NCBI RefSeq assembly: GCF_009730915.1
Contig: NC_052479.1
Span: 1,364,001 to 1,428,000, forward strand
DNA length: 64,000 nt
Source of the DNA: Dioscorea cayenensis subsp. rotundata
Taxonomy: Eukaryota > Streptophyta > Magnoliopsida > Dioscoreales > Dioscoreaceae
Direction: 5' to 3'
Part shown: one piece after another, positions 44,040-57,200 of the stretch
Layout: every line of letters starts with the position of its first letter
Numbering within the stretch: the stretch's first letter is position 1
Notes under the pieces: model-generated
Seen by the model: only the letters and a program-made list of their open reading frames with translations
Databases searched by the model: none
Told to the model about the DNA's origin: nothing
Translations under genes and position numbers: made by a program

Positions 44040-45884
44040 GACTTTCACAATTAACTATTTATTTTTTTTATTTTTTTAATACTCCTTCGATCTTTGTTTA
44101 CTTGTTTTTTTTTTTTTGTCATTTTTACATACACATTTAAAAAACTATGAATTATTAAATATTTTTTTTAAAATATTACTTTTTATCTTTAATATACTCT
44201 TATGTTTTTTAATATTTTTTGAAAAGCTAAAATACTCTGTTGAAAGAAAAATATGTATAATTAAATTATTAAGAAAAATTAATGAAACTTTTGATGGGTT
44301 TCTAAATGGGGTAATTTTAAAAAGTGATAACAATTTTTTTATAAATTTAAGGTAAGAACTAATTTTAATTGATTTTTTTAATAAAAGTGAGGTTAAAATA
44401 AAAAAATAAATAAGACTGGAAATATCCTATAAAGAATAAAACTTATTAGGTGATCTTAGACATGTGAGGTTGAAATCTTGCCTTAAATCAATGGTAATTT
44501 TTTTTTAACAGTAATTCAAAGATAAAAGTCACTAAAGACATATTATAAAACAAAAACTCTAAGTTAGTTGCATCATTGACGGTTTATCTTATATTAATTT
44601 ATTTTAATTTAAAAAAATTTAATGCTTACCGAAACTTAAAAAACAACTTAAATATATTTAAAAAGAAAATACGACAATTTTTTTTCATATAGAATGTTGA
44701 ATTTATCTTATGTTTGTATTACAAGTGATATTGCTAATTGAATCTCCCAAATTTATTTGAAAAAATATCTCCAAATTCCAAATAAAATTTAAAAGAATCT
44801 ATAACTATATATATATAATTTGTAAGAGTTGTGAATAAACTGTTAATTGAAAAATAAAGTACTGAATACCATATCGCATGAAATGTGATAAAATTGGTTT
44901 TGATGAAGAAAAACACATAACAAACTTTGCATTATGTTTTAGTGAGGATACAACATAAATTGTAGGGTTATATAATCTAGTGAAATTTTTTTTAATTAAT
45001 ACCAATAGAAATTAAATGGTTTAAGATTAAAATATGATTTTTTAAACAATAATAATAAGTGTTTGGTATAATTAAGAATTATAAAAATGTAAACATACAC
45101 CTTCTCATACCTCACATAAACCTTTATATTAAGCAAAAGGTCACTAAAAACAGTTAAATATTTCTTAAGTTTTTTTTCATATCCGGGCAAAAACAAATAT
45201 AAAACCACAAAAAATTTTATTTTAAATATTATAATTTTTCCTGATAAATAAAATTATTATTTTGCTATTTTCAAGAGTTTAAGTTATTTAATATTATTTT
45301 TTATAATATGTGGATAAATCATGTGTCAGAAATGTACACAAATGTAAAGTTATTATCATCAAAACACTTATGCATTTACTCTACGTGTCTTAAGATTTGA
45401 ACTAGCATTATCAACAAAACATTAACACACTAAATATAAAATACAGTGTTAATAGAATAAAATATTATTTTCATAGACACTGTAATAGTATTAATTAATT
45501 CTTTCCCTGGCCTTCAAAACAAAGACTTTTGAGCTTTTGAGGATAAGAACTAAAAAGACCTTCCACATCATTGTGTTCTCATAACTTGTGTGATTAATTT
45601 TTTTTAACTATTTAATTAATGAATACTTATTCAAAAACGCATGTAAATTAGCACGTATGCAGTTGCATTCAAGCAAGCAAAGCTTCATCCAATGCCCATT
45701 CTTCCGTCACTCTCATGCATCTCTCCTTTGAAGAATTCTTCTTTTTTGTGGAATGTAATACTTCCTTGAAAAAATTATGAAATGACAACATTTAGAAAAA
45801 AAAAATGGAGTATATTCCAAATCCAAATGGCATCCAAACATTATTCTCATTTTTTTTCCTTTTTTTTTTAAAAAAATAGCACTT
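44040..45884. other. AT-rich intergenic DNA, no gene recognised
   Basis: Very A/T-rich, with short open frames of biased composition only. No family resemblance. Confidence 0.6.
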
Positions 45885-45894
45885 TATATTACAT

Positions 45895-46165
45895 GGGTTC
45901 ATTTCATTGGTTGACTACAAAAGTTTCATAAATATAACACTATACCACTAAAGTTTTTTTTATAATGTTGTGGCCATTTATGTCCACTCTGATCACATGG
46001 GAGATCACAACGGGCTGTTTCGGGATTATTTCTGGCAAATTTGATGATGTGGCTGCCAGCGGGTCTTATTAAATTCATAACCTTATCTCACGTGGCAGTC
46101 CAGCTCAGCAAACATTTGAGCAAATGCCATGTCAGCTCCACGTCGGCATCCCACGTGGCAATCCA
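45895..46165 (+). repeat. MULE left terminal inverted repeat
   Basis: Pairs with the right repeat (51421-51598), except for about 95 bases at 46001-46095 present only here. That block is bounded by CATGG and CGTGG, so a deletion at short homology in the right end is as likely as an insertion here. It includes CCACGTCGGCATCCCACGTG, which has two ACGT cores. Confidence 0.88.
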
Positions 46166-47267
46166 AAGAGTAAAGTGGCCAGTTTAGGGCAATCCACATG
46201 GTCAAAGGTCCAAATTAGGGCCTTCCTTGTCCGAGCTCCCCCATTTTTTCTCCGCCAGTCCCGGATCACGCAGTGAGCTTACCTTCCCACCCGGTCATCT
46301 CAACCCTTCCATCGATCTCAGCCACATTCTCACTGATCAAACTCGTCGGGCTTGTTGTACGATTTACTCCTCTGAAAATCAATCCAAACCCCCCCGGCAA
46401 GCTTCTATTTTGGTTTTATTTAAGTTAATCGACAATGTATTAAAGTTCTTTGTTTCATGTAGCTCAATTGAGCAACATTCTTACAATGTATTAATCGACA
46501 ATGTATTTTGGTTTTGTTTAAGTTAATTGACAATGTATTAGTGTGTGTTTGATTTTTTGCATGTAGCTCAATCGTAAAGCTTTGAAGAATCAGAACAGGA
46601 TATACAAAGCTGAAGCTTTGATCCTAAAGGTAATATGTCTATTTTACTTGTATTTGGACCGAAAGAAATTACAAGTAAAGCTAGTGTTTTATCAGATGTT
46701 GAAGAAGAGATGTCCCAACTCTTCAGAGAAAAAATCTGGTGGTTAGTCTCTCAATGAACTTAATTAATCATTATTAGATTTGATAATTTGTGCTTTTTTT
46801 GGGCATGGATAAAGAGAGGTCCCATTATACTATAGCCTATGATGAATCCCAAGTAATTGTAGTTTTTCTAATGCATGGTTACTTTCAAAATTGTGTTATT
46901 CTGGTTTTTTAATGGTTTTCTTCTATTAAACTCAATAATCTGTCTTTGATGCAATTTGATGTGGATTTTGGCAAATTCTTATTTTTCATTTTATTACTAT
47001 TGTATGATGTGATCCTATAAAGTTTTTTTAAAAAATATTATACAATTTTTGTTTGGATTTAACAAATCTCCTTTCTTTTGATTGAAGGGTTTATGTGGCT
47101 GTTGAGGAAAACATAAAAAAATAATCATATGATTTATTGTGTATGAGAGTTTTATGTACAAAAGTTGGTTATGAAAAATAGGTTTGGAGTAACTATAATG
47201 CTTGTTTCATTAAACATATATATTGGTAATGTGCTGATTTGTAGATTTTAATAATCTAAATCCTGAT

Positions 47268-49477
47268 TTGCTATTTTATCCCCAAGTGATAGCAAGTAGC
47301 AAGTCTGATATGGAAGATGATCCAAGTATTAGCTTGGTTGATGAAACTACATTTGGGGAAGAGGAGTTCACATATCCTGACTATAATATCCTAGATGGTG
47401 ATGATGATAATGAGCAGGTCATGGGTGAACGAAGACATTGTGACACTGACATCTATTCTTATTCAGATTTCAGCAGTGGAAAAGGAAAACTTGATGTTGG
47501 TGGTGAACCTAATATTGGTGATGAAGAAAGTGACTGAGAAAATTGCAGTTCTGAAGACGTATTAATAGAGAAGGAATCAGATGATGATGGTGAAAGTAGA
47601 TTTCTGGAGTTTAATGAAGAAAAAGATCTCTACATCCTAAGATTAAGAATTGGGATGGTGTTTAGGGACTTTGACCAACTGAAGAAAGCTTGTAGAAATT
47701 GGGGAATCAAGCATAGATTTCAGATTTGATTCCCACAGAATGACAAGAAGAGGGTCATTTGTGCATATCATAACAAGTAATGCTCCTTCAAGATATATGC
47801 AGCTCACATGAACAAAGATAATCCATCAGTGAAGATTAAAAGTGCCAACCTTGATCACAACTATGGGAAAGTCTTCAACAATTTCCATGTAACTTCAAAG
47901 TGGCTAGCCAGTAAATACCTTGACAAATACAAGGTTGATCCGAATTGGAGTTGCAATGGTTTAATTAAACAAGTCAAGGATGACCATGGCCTCACAATTT
48001 CTGCTGTGAAAGCTTGGAGAACCAAAAACTTGGTAATGAAGTGGGTCAATGGAGATGCATCTAAGCAATATACAAAACTGTGCAGGTATGCAACTGAACT
48101 TAAACAAAGTAATTTAGGGAGCACAGTGAATTTGTGGAGAGATAAACAACATTTCAAAGGATTTTATGTCCGTATGAAGCCATTAAAAGATGCCTTTGGG
48201 TCAGGTTGTAGGCCATTTATAGGACTGGATGGTTGTTTCCTGAAAGGTCTTTATGATGGGCAGTTACTATCAGCAGTAGGAATTGACCTGAACAGCTGTA
48301 TATTTTCCATTGCATATGTAGTAGTTTTGGTGGAGAATACAGAAACATGGACTTGGTTTATAGAGCTATTGAGGAACGATTTAGAGATCTGGAACAACAC
48401 ATATGTCACCATAATGAGTGATCGGCAAAATGTTAGTTTGTTTGTCCTTAAACTATATTATAGTTCTGGTAACTGTGCTTTAATTTTTCCATTGTAACTG
48501 CAGTGCTTGAAAAGGGTTGTTCAAGAGATATTCCCAAATGCTGAACATAGAAACTGTATCAGGCATATCTATACAAATTTCAGGGAGAAGTTCAGAGGGA
48601 AAGCCCTAAAAGATTACTTATGGAATGCTGTGCAAGGGCTTCATATGTTTAAAGGTTTAATTACTAGCTTGGAGAAATAGAGAAAGAGAACGCAGATGCA
48701 AGAATATGGCTTGATCACGAGGATAGACCCTATACAAGCTGGACTAGGGCAATGTTTGGAACTTCATGCAAGTGTGACATCCTGTTAAACAATATTTGTG
48801 AGTGTTTCAACAGATATATACTTGATACATGGGATAAGGGAATTATAACAATGCTTGAGATAATCAAGATCAAATTGATGAGGAGGATGAAGAAGAAAAA
48901 TAACCAGATACTGAAGTACAAAGGAATTTTATGCCCAAAGATCCAAAATAAACTTGACCAAATGAAGGAAGAGGCTCAGTGCTACACACTAGATTTTTCA
49001 GGTGGACCCAAGGTTCAGATCATAGGGATTGGAGGTTCCTTCGTTGTTGATATGATTGAGCATACTTGCACATGCAGGAGGTGGGAATTAACATGTATGT
49101 CATGCTCTCATACAATTAGAGCCATACATGGCAATAATCAGCAACCAGAGGAGTTTGTTCATGTTGCATACCTAGTGTCTACATATCTTAGGGTTTATGA
49201 GCATTACATAAACCCCACCAACAGTGAAGAACTTTGGCCAGAGGTGAATGATGGCACAAGAGTGATCCCACCTCCAATGGGGAGAAGAAAAAGGGGAATG
49301 AAAGCAACTGCAAGAAGAAAAGAGCCTGAGGAAGTTGAAAAAGCCTTGAAGAAATCAAATTCAGATTCCAACACTTCTGACAAAGGCAAACAAAAATTGG
49401 CAAGAAAGGGTTTAAGCACAGTAAAATGTAGCATTTGCCATGCAACAGACCACAATAAAAGCACCATAATAAAGTAA
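47268..49477 (+). pseudogene. MuDR-family transposase, decayed
   Basis: An acidic N-terminal segment is followed by the MuDR zinc-finger/DNA-binding part (VFRDFDQLKKACRNWGIKH, then KRVICAYHNK and CSFKIYA). The MULE transposase core follows with FIGLDGCFLKGLYDGQLLSA (first Asp) and TIMSDRQN (second Asp). After an intron (48432-48503) come LKRVVQEIFPNAEHRNCIRH and LDHEDRPYTSWTRAMF, then the SWIM finger CTCRRWELTCMSCSH. In-frame stops lie at 47535, 47727 and 47778, and a frame shift near 48665. A C-terminal knuckle (CSICHATDHNKS) lacks its last Cys. The start and later exons (about 46560, about 49700) are uncertain. Confidence 0.85.
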
Positions 49478-50339
49478 GGAGTTTCTATTTTATTTCAGTT
49501 TCATTGCAACAAAAATTAATTTGTTTCAATTCCAATGCTATTATAATTATTTTTGTAATAATTGTAGGATAAAGGGGACAACCTTCAAATCTTGGCTTGA
49601 AAAGACAAAAATTACTTCCTCTATTGTTTCTATATATATATATATATATGCATTTCTGATGAGTTTCAAAGATGCATTAATTATTTTATCTATGTTTTCT
49701 TTACAGAGGAGAAATGATGCTGCACCAGAAAATGCTTCAATTGGCAGTGCTGCAACTGGGAATGAACCAACGCAACCTTCTGATGTCATTGGTATCCAGC
49801 AGTCTTAGTCCATTCAACCCAGTGACATTACAAACTAGGGACCAACTCTAAATGTGAGCATCAGTAGGTCGAGCAATGTCAATGTTGCTAACTTGGGGAA
49901 TGTCATCTACTACACTCAAGCAACTTAAATCTCCACCTGCAAACATGGCTTCTTCCCCAGTCAGAGGTGATCTTGATGCCAACCTTAGTCAAGTGTGAAG
50001 CTGCAGATTGCTTAGGTTTTAATATAGAGTGCTGATATTTTTGTTCAATGTAAACTGGGAATTGTATCAATTTTCCAACTTTAATTTGGTTGTTGTTCAG
50101 TGTTGTTTAATGTCTCAAAATTATATTATAAGCATTGTCAGTTATGTATTGACAAGGTTGTTTAAATTGGTTATGTGTTGTTTAATTGTTTTGTGTTCTG
50201 TCTTGTTTAGGTATTGTGTATTGTCAGTAATTAAATGTGAAGATTTAAGTATTGTGTATTTTTTATATTGTGCATATTTTTTTCTCAAGTTTAATTGACA
50301 AGTTAGTAATTTTCTGCAGCTTTTTCAAATTTCTGCAGA

Positions 50340-50830
50340 TTTCTATTGTGCAGAATTTTTTCTCATGTTTCAGTATGATCTGCAAATTTTTTCCCAGATT
50401 TTTCCCCAGATTTAGCTTTGCATGCAAACCAGGCCAATGTTTGCATTGTGTATATTTTTTCCCAGGTTTTAGTAGCTCTTCACATGTTTTAGATGATGTG
50501 CAGACTTTGTATTGTTCAATTTTTTCCCAGATTTTTCCACAGGTTTTAGCTTTGCATGCAAACCAGGGCAATGTTTGTATTGTATAGTTTTTTCCCCAGA
50601 TTTTAGTACCTATGCCTAGGTTTCAGTTATGCTGTATTGTCTAATTTTTTCCCTAGTTTTTTTCCCAGATTTTTCCCTAGGTTTCAACATTGCATACAAA
50701 TTTGTAGATTTTCTATTTTCCCATATTTTAGTAACTCTTTCCCTAGGTTTCATGTCTAGTTTTTTCGCAGATTCTTTCCCCATGTTTTAGCATGCATACA
50801 AATTGGTACAATAATTCTGCAGATTTTGAA
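50340..50830. repeat. Pyrimidine-rich tandem repeat inside the MULE
   Basis: Imperfect units built on TTTTTTCCCAGATTTTTCC and AGCTTTGCATGCAAACCAGG.CAATGTTTG; two long units are about 130-140 bp apart, followed by degraded ones. It sits between the transposase and the right TIR. Confidence 0.75.
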
Positions 50831-51420
50831 GATTTTGCAGATTTGATCTTCATTCAATTACACAACTGAAATTGATATAATAATTTTGAGAAATTCTTAG
50901 GCGAAGGTTGCCAAGAATAATTCTCAGGTGAAAATTGCACAATTGAAATAATAATTCAAATGAAGAAACAAATAGAAAATAATAACTCAAATTAAGTTGC
51001 ACAATAGAACTAATAACTAATACAAACACTGGAGAATTTCTCACATTGAGACTTAGGTTGTGAAGTAAATTTAACTTCTCACAATCTCGTAAGCATTCGT
51101 TCAAAACAAAGTTAAATTTCAATTTCACAATACAAAGAGACAATCTCAACTCCTTGACAAATAGATTTAACTTCTCACAATCTTGACTCCTTTACAAACA
51201 GACTGGGCGGAATCATACTAGAGTCTAGTCGGAGTGATGTCTGGTTCTAGCCAGAATGGTGCTTGATTCTTGCCGGAGCGATGCCCTAGTCTGGCTGAGA
51301 GAAAAAAGAGGCCGGGAGCAAGGTTGCTCGTCTGTGAACTAGGGCTAGGGCATCATTTCGACATTGGGGATGGCCTTATGGAGTGGGAGAGAGAGAGAGA
51401 AAGAAGGAGATTGTCTATAG

Positions 51421-51598
51421 GGATGACTGCCACGTGGGATGCCGACGTGGAGCTGAACTGGCACCTACTCAAACTTCTGCTGAGTTGGACTGCCATGCGA
51501 CCAGAGTGAACATAAATGGCCACAACGTTATAAATTTTTTTTTTGTGGCCATAGCATTATACTTATGAAACTTTTGTGGCCACCAGTGAAATGAACCC
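51421..51598 (-). repeat. MULE right terminal inverted repeat
   Basis: Reverse complement of the outer and inner parts of the left repeat: ATGAACCC at the tip, GTGGCCA blocks, CCACGTGGGATGCCGACGTG at the inner end. Confidence 0.9.
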
Positions 51599-53439
51599 TA
51601 TATCACATATAAATTTCATGTACTTAATAGTAGCTAAAATGAATATTATGTGAAGCTTGCAATAAATACTTAAGTCTCCTTTGATCGGTATATCAAAATT
51701 ACACAAATAATATAGTAAGGTATAAATGGTTCAATCACAAAGAATGTTACACTATAGATACTTGTGTTGTTTTATATTTGCTGTTTAATAAATAATATCA
51801 AATTTTTATTATATTTTTTAAATTAAATATATATGATATTTTTAAATCAATAATAATTTTTTCATTTAATTGTGCTATAACTTAGTAAATTTTTTGTGCC
51901 ACAATTTTTGATGCACAAAAAAAATTATACATAATTATTTTTTTATAATATTATACTCATACCTTATTTGTGAGACAAGTGGGTAATAAATGTGCTTGTG
52001 CTATAATTCAAATTTTCGCATCTCAAACAATCCTTTAAAATAAAAAGATATGATATAATATTGGATAACAATAGTGTATTTAAGTTTGATTAAAAAAATT
52101 CCACCAAATAACTTTTTTTTTTGTATAAGTCTGAATTTACCTAAAAAGAAATAAAGTATTTTATTATTTTAGAACCGTTATTATCATGACTACTATTTCA
52201 CTAAGGTTTCAATCACTAACTATCCTATTCTCAAGTAACCAATTTATTTAACCTTCTAACAATGCTCAAAGGTTAGTCCCAGCAAATGGTCTTATGGTTT
52301 TATTGATTGTGTGTTTTTTATAAACTAGTCACTCAGGCCTTGTTACTTTATCGTCTTTATGAGAAAACATTTTTTTATATATATTATGGGTTTTTTTTTG
52401 TCAAATTATTTATAAGAACTCACATACTTATTATTTTTTCAACATTAGTATAGTTTAATAGAAATGTATCAAAGTCTCACATAGAAAACTGGGTGTTTAA
52501 ATTCCATCCCATATAATGAATAATATAAATAGTATTGCCTCATAAAAAAAAACACTTATTATTGATTGCTAGTTCCAACAACTTAAGTTGAGAAACTTGA
52601 TTTAAATGCTATTTTAATTGTCTGATTTTGATATATAGTTATGTCAATATGTTAATAGGGTTTTCTTGGCACATTATGTGAGGATGACTTTGCATCCATC
52701 CAACTAAATTTCCATATGGCATGATTGATGTGTTGTCTCATCTTCTAATATTAGGAACAGAGCGTTTCCTCAAGTTAAGGGATGTTCACTCATATCGAAT
52801 AACAAGTTTAATTGTTGGGTCATCATTGCTGAATGGATACTAGGGCATGTGATGTTAAATAGACTTGACTCAGAAGGAATGTTGTTGTTGATATATATAT
52901 ATGCCAAACAATAATTTGCCCAACCCAACAAAGGCTTTCAATTCCATGAAATCAACATCCTACTCCAACGTTAGAACATGTTATAAGTGATGAGAGTTCC
53001 ACTCATAGTTAAAAGTATATTTTTTAGAATATAAACATTGGTTGTATGTGGGTGGTTTGTTGGAGTTGAAAGCCACGTGGGCTATGTGACCACATGTGGC
53101 ATAGTGCACGTTACGTAGTGGAGATTTTGTTCTTAATATTGTTATGTTCAATTGTGTTCCATCATCATATATCATGTAATTTGCTCTAGTTTAATGGATA
53201 AGTATAATATTTTCCCAATTCCTATATATCCTTTTATCTTCTCTAACTTCCCCTTTCTCTCTCCTTATCCCTTCATTTCTCTCTACCTTTGTCTTCAGTT
53301 CCAACAGTCATCCGTTGTATGTATCATAGTTCAAACATCTATGTGTACATGGGTTTTACTGAAACTTATGTGCGCCCTTATTTTTCTTAACGTCTAGGTC
53401 GCTTATTTTGGCAAAATGAAACTCCAACTAGGCATGCAA

Positions 53440-53720
53440 CCCAAAAAATCAAGTGCCACTAGGTGAGAGGGTCCCATAAATTGAATGAGCAATTCCCAAA
53501 TTGAATAGGTTCGAGTTCAAGTCCTGCTAGACATATTTGGTGATGATGAGTTCCTGGCCAAAGTGTGCTTTGCCTAGTAGTATTAACCCTATTACGAAAG
53601 ATACAGTATGGGATGTTTAAATGCCCTGGGTTCAACTCTCGTTCGACTCATGTGTTGGTGATAGATCTCCAATATTGGTATGACCTTGCAACGCAAAACC
53701 TCTTTGTCTTTGAGTGAGAA
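53440..53720 (+). repeat. tRNA-related SINE-like remnant(s)
   Basis: GGTTCGAGTTCAAGTCC (about 53508) and GGGTTCAACTCTCG (about 53629) look like two B-box/T-arm sequences, each followed by GGTGATGATGAG or GGTGATAGATC. This suggests two tandem, decayed SINE units. A boxes and target duplications are unclear. Confidence 0.35.
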
Positions 53721-53990
53721 TATATAAGCTGAATAATCAATTCTTGACTTGTGCACATGCCTTGATTAACCGCACTTGTTGCATTATTTAAAAAAGTTAC
53801 TTCTCTGGTATTGTTATGACTCTATTTTTCTACAGAAATTATTTCAAAAACAACCATTTATATATATATATATATATATATATGAATAAGTGTGGACGAG
53901 ATCCAAACCCTTATCTGTCCCTAATGGCGAAGGCATCAAATACCATTTCTTGTACTATAGAAAAACTTTTTAATTTTTTTAAAAATAGCC

Positions 53991-53994
<4 letters not shown>

Positions 53995-54047
<53 letters not shown>
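53995..54047. repeat. Long TA microsatellite
   Basis: About 26 TA units without interruption. Confidence 0.95.
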
Positions 54048-54049
<2 letters not shown>

Positions 54050-54233
54050 TGTTATAACAATAATTATATATCAGGAAGTTGGATGTTTGTTTTAGGAAGT
54101 TTGGTCTGTATTTCTCATTTTTGGGCATGATTTATTGTATTTGATTTTATTTTATTTTATTTTATTAATATATATATATATAACAGTTGCCAATCAATAA
54201 AATAAGGTGAAATTTTTTTCCTGTAAAAAATTT

Positions 54234-57200
54234 TTACCAAGTGGAAAAATGAAATACTAAAAAGGCATTTTTTTTTCTTGAAAAATATGAATAAATCATT
54301 GGAACAAATCTTTAAATTTTTGATTAGAAATATATCAAATCATTGCATTTTATTAATTAAAAAATACCATAAAAACAAAAGAATTCAATGTTTTTCTTTT
54401 TTATAAAAGTTGAGTGTAGTAATTTTTGAATTTTCATGAAAAAAAGAAAACATGTTAAATTTTGAAACAAATAAATGAAAAATAATGTTTGTTTTCATAG
54501 ACAAAACATCAAATCCCTCCATTTAAGTTAATCGAGGTTATCAAGTTATCCTACTTAATTACAAACATGTTTAACGTCATTTTATATTGAATTCAAGTAA
54601 GCTAATTAGGTCACCCTTATTTACAAATGCAGTGAAATTATTTAAAAAGCTTATTTTTGTCAATTAGATATGAGTCCACATAATTATAGCAATACTATTT
54701 ATTACGATTATAAAAAAATAATAATATAAGTCATATAAATGTTTAGCGGATCTAGCAACAAGTTCTTGACAAATATATTTCAAGAGGATGTAGTATAAAT
54801 GCAACAACGATGTTAGTCAAGTCGGCGTGCCTTTCAGATGAATTGAAAATTCAATTTTGTATACTTTTTAATTGACAATGTGAGGTTCTAGCTCTAAGCC
54901 CAAACTCATATTGAAAGATTTATTATTACTACAATGTCCGATGAGACTCAAGATATTTGAACTCTTACACTCATGTGGTGACTCGATGTCACTAAAGCTA
55001 TTAGTTTTTAGGTTGAAGTATTTTTGTTACCAAGTGGAAAAATGAAATACTAAAAGGCATCTTGAAAAATATGAATAAATCATTGGAACAAATCTTTAAA
55101 TTTTGATTAAGAAATATATCAAATCATTGCATTTATTAATTAAAAAATACCATAAAAAACAAAGAATTCAATGTTTTTTTCTTTTTATAAAGTTGAGTAT
55201 TGTAATTTTTGAATTTTTCATGAGAAAACATGTTAAATTTTGAAACAAATGAATGAAAAATAATGTTTTGTTTTCATAGACAAAACATCAAAATCCTCCA
55301 TTTAAGTTAATCGGGGTTATCAAGTTGTCCTACGTAATTACAAACATGTTTTACACCATTTTTATATTGAATTCAAGTAAGCTAATTAGGGTACCCACTT
55401 ATTTACATGCAATGAAATTATTTTAAAAAGCTTATTTTGTCAATTAGATATGATCCACATAATTATAGCAATACTATTTATTACGATTATAAAAATAATA
55501 ATATAAGTCATATAAATGTTTAGAGATCTAGCAACAAGTTCTTAATGAAATATATTTCAAGATAATGTGTATAAATGCAACAAAAGCGATGTTAGTCAAA
55601 TCGGCGATGCCTCGAGGTGAGAATTGAAAATTCAATTTGTATACTTTTAATTGACAATGTGAGGTTCTAGCTCTAAGCCCAGACTCATATTAAAGATTTT
55701 ATTATTACTACAATGTCCAGTGAGACTCAAGATATTTGAACTCTTACACTCATTTTTGTGGTGAGCTCAGTGTCACTAAGCTGTAGTTTTTAGGTTGAAG
55801 TATTTTTGTTACCAAGTGGAAAAATGAAATACTAAAAAGGCATCTTGAAAATATGAATAAATCATTGAGAACAAATCTTTGAAATTTTGATTAGAAATAC
55901 TATCAAATCATTGCATTTATTCATTAAAAATACCATAAAACAAAAGAATTCAATGTCTTTTTATAAAGTTGAGTATTGTAATTTTGAATTTTCATGAAAA
56001 AAAGAAAACATGTTAAATTTTGAAACAAATGAATGAAAAATAATGTTTGTTTTCATAGACAAAACATCAAATCCCTCCATTTAAGTTAATCGAGGTTATC
56101 AAGTTATCCCACTTAATTACAAAACATGTTTAACGCCATTTTATATTGAATTCAAGTAAGCTAATTAGGGTCACCCACTTATTTACAAATGCAATGAGAA
56201 TTATTTAAAAGCTTATTTTTGTCAATTAGATATGATCCACATAATTATAGCAATACTATTTATTACAGTATAAAAAATAATAATATAAGTCATATAAATG
56301 TTTAGCAGATCTAGCAACAAGTTCTCATAGCAAATATATTTCAAAGATATGTAGTACTAAATGCACACAAACGATGTTAAGTCAAATCGACGTGCACTCC
56401 GGATGAATTGAAAATTCAATTTGTATACTTTTAATTGACAATGTGAGGTTCTAGCTCTAAGCCCAAACTCATATTAAAGATTTATTATTACTACAATGTC
56501 CAGTGAGACTCAAGATATTTGAACTCTTACACTCATTTTTTGTGGTGAACTGATGTCACTAAGCTATTAGTTTTTTTCGGTTGAAGTATTTTGTTACCAA
56601 GTGGAAAAATGAAATACTAAAAAGGCATTTTTTTTTTCTTGAAAAATATGAATAAATCATTGGAACAAATCTTTAAATTTTGATTAAGAAATATATCAAA
56701 TCATTGCATTTATTAATTAAAAAATACCATAAAAAACAAAGAATTCAATGTTTTTTTCTTTTTATAAAGTTGAGTATTGTAATTTTGAATTTTCATGAAA
56801 AAAAGAAAACATGTTAAATTTTGAAACAAATGAATGAAAAATAATGTTTGTTTTCATAGACAAAACATCAAATCCCTCCATTTAAGTTAATCGAGTTATC
56901 AAGTTATCCTACTTAATTACAAACATGTTTAACGCCATTTTATATTGAATTCAAGTAAGCTAATTAGGTCACCCACTTATTTTACAAATGCAATGAAATT
57001 ATTTAAAGCTTTATTTTTGTCAATTAGATATGATCCACATAATTATAGCAATACTATTTATTACAGTATAAAAAATAATAATATAAGTCATATAAATGTT
57101 TAGCAGATCTAGCAACAAGTTCTTCAGCAAATATATTTCAAGATAATGTAGTTATAAATGCAACAAAACGATGTTAGTCAAATCGACGTGCACTCGGATT

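Larger units (their letters stand above)
45895..51598 (+). mobile_element. Mutator-like element (MULE) with long TIRs
   Basis: The ends are inverted repeats starting GGGTTCATTTCA.TGGT. The flanking bases TATATTACAT (45885-45894) and TATATCACAT (51599-51608) are a 10-bp target duplication with one mismatch, within the 9-11 bp typical of Mutator. Inside is a MuDR-family transposase gene on the plus strand with the MULE catalytic domain and a SWIM zinc finger. The transposase has stops and frameshifts, so this copy is probably not autonomous now. The long TIRs and modest damage suggest a moderately old insertion. Confidence 0.92.
51609..54233. other. AT-rich intergenic DNA with repeat remnants
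   Basis: No gene recognised. Contains a possible SINE remnant (53440-53720) and TA microsatellites at 53862-53882 and 53995-54047. Confidence 0.55.

Noticed and set aside
53995..54047. TA run as a replication origin or matrix-attachment site
   Set aside because: Simple TA repeats are common here, and no other supporting element is visible.
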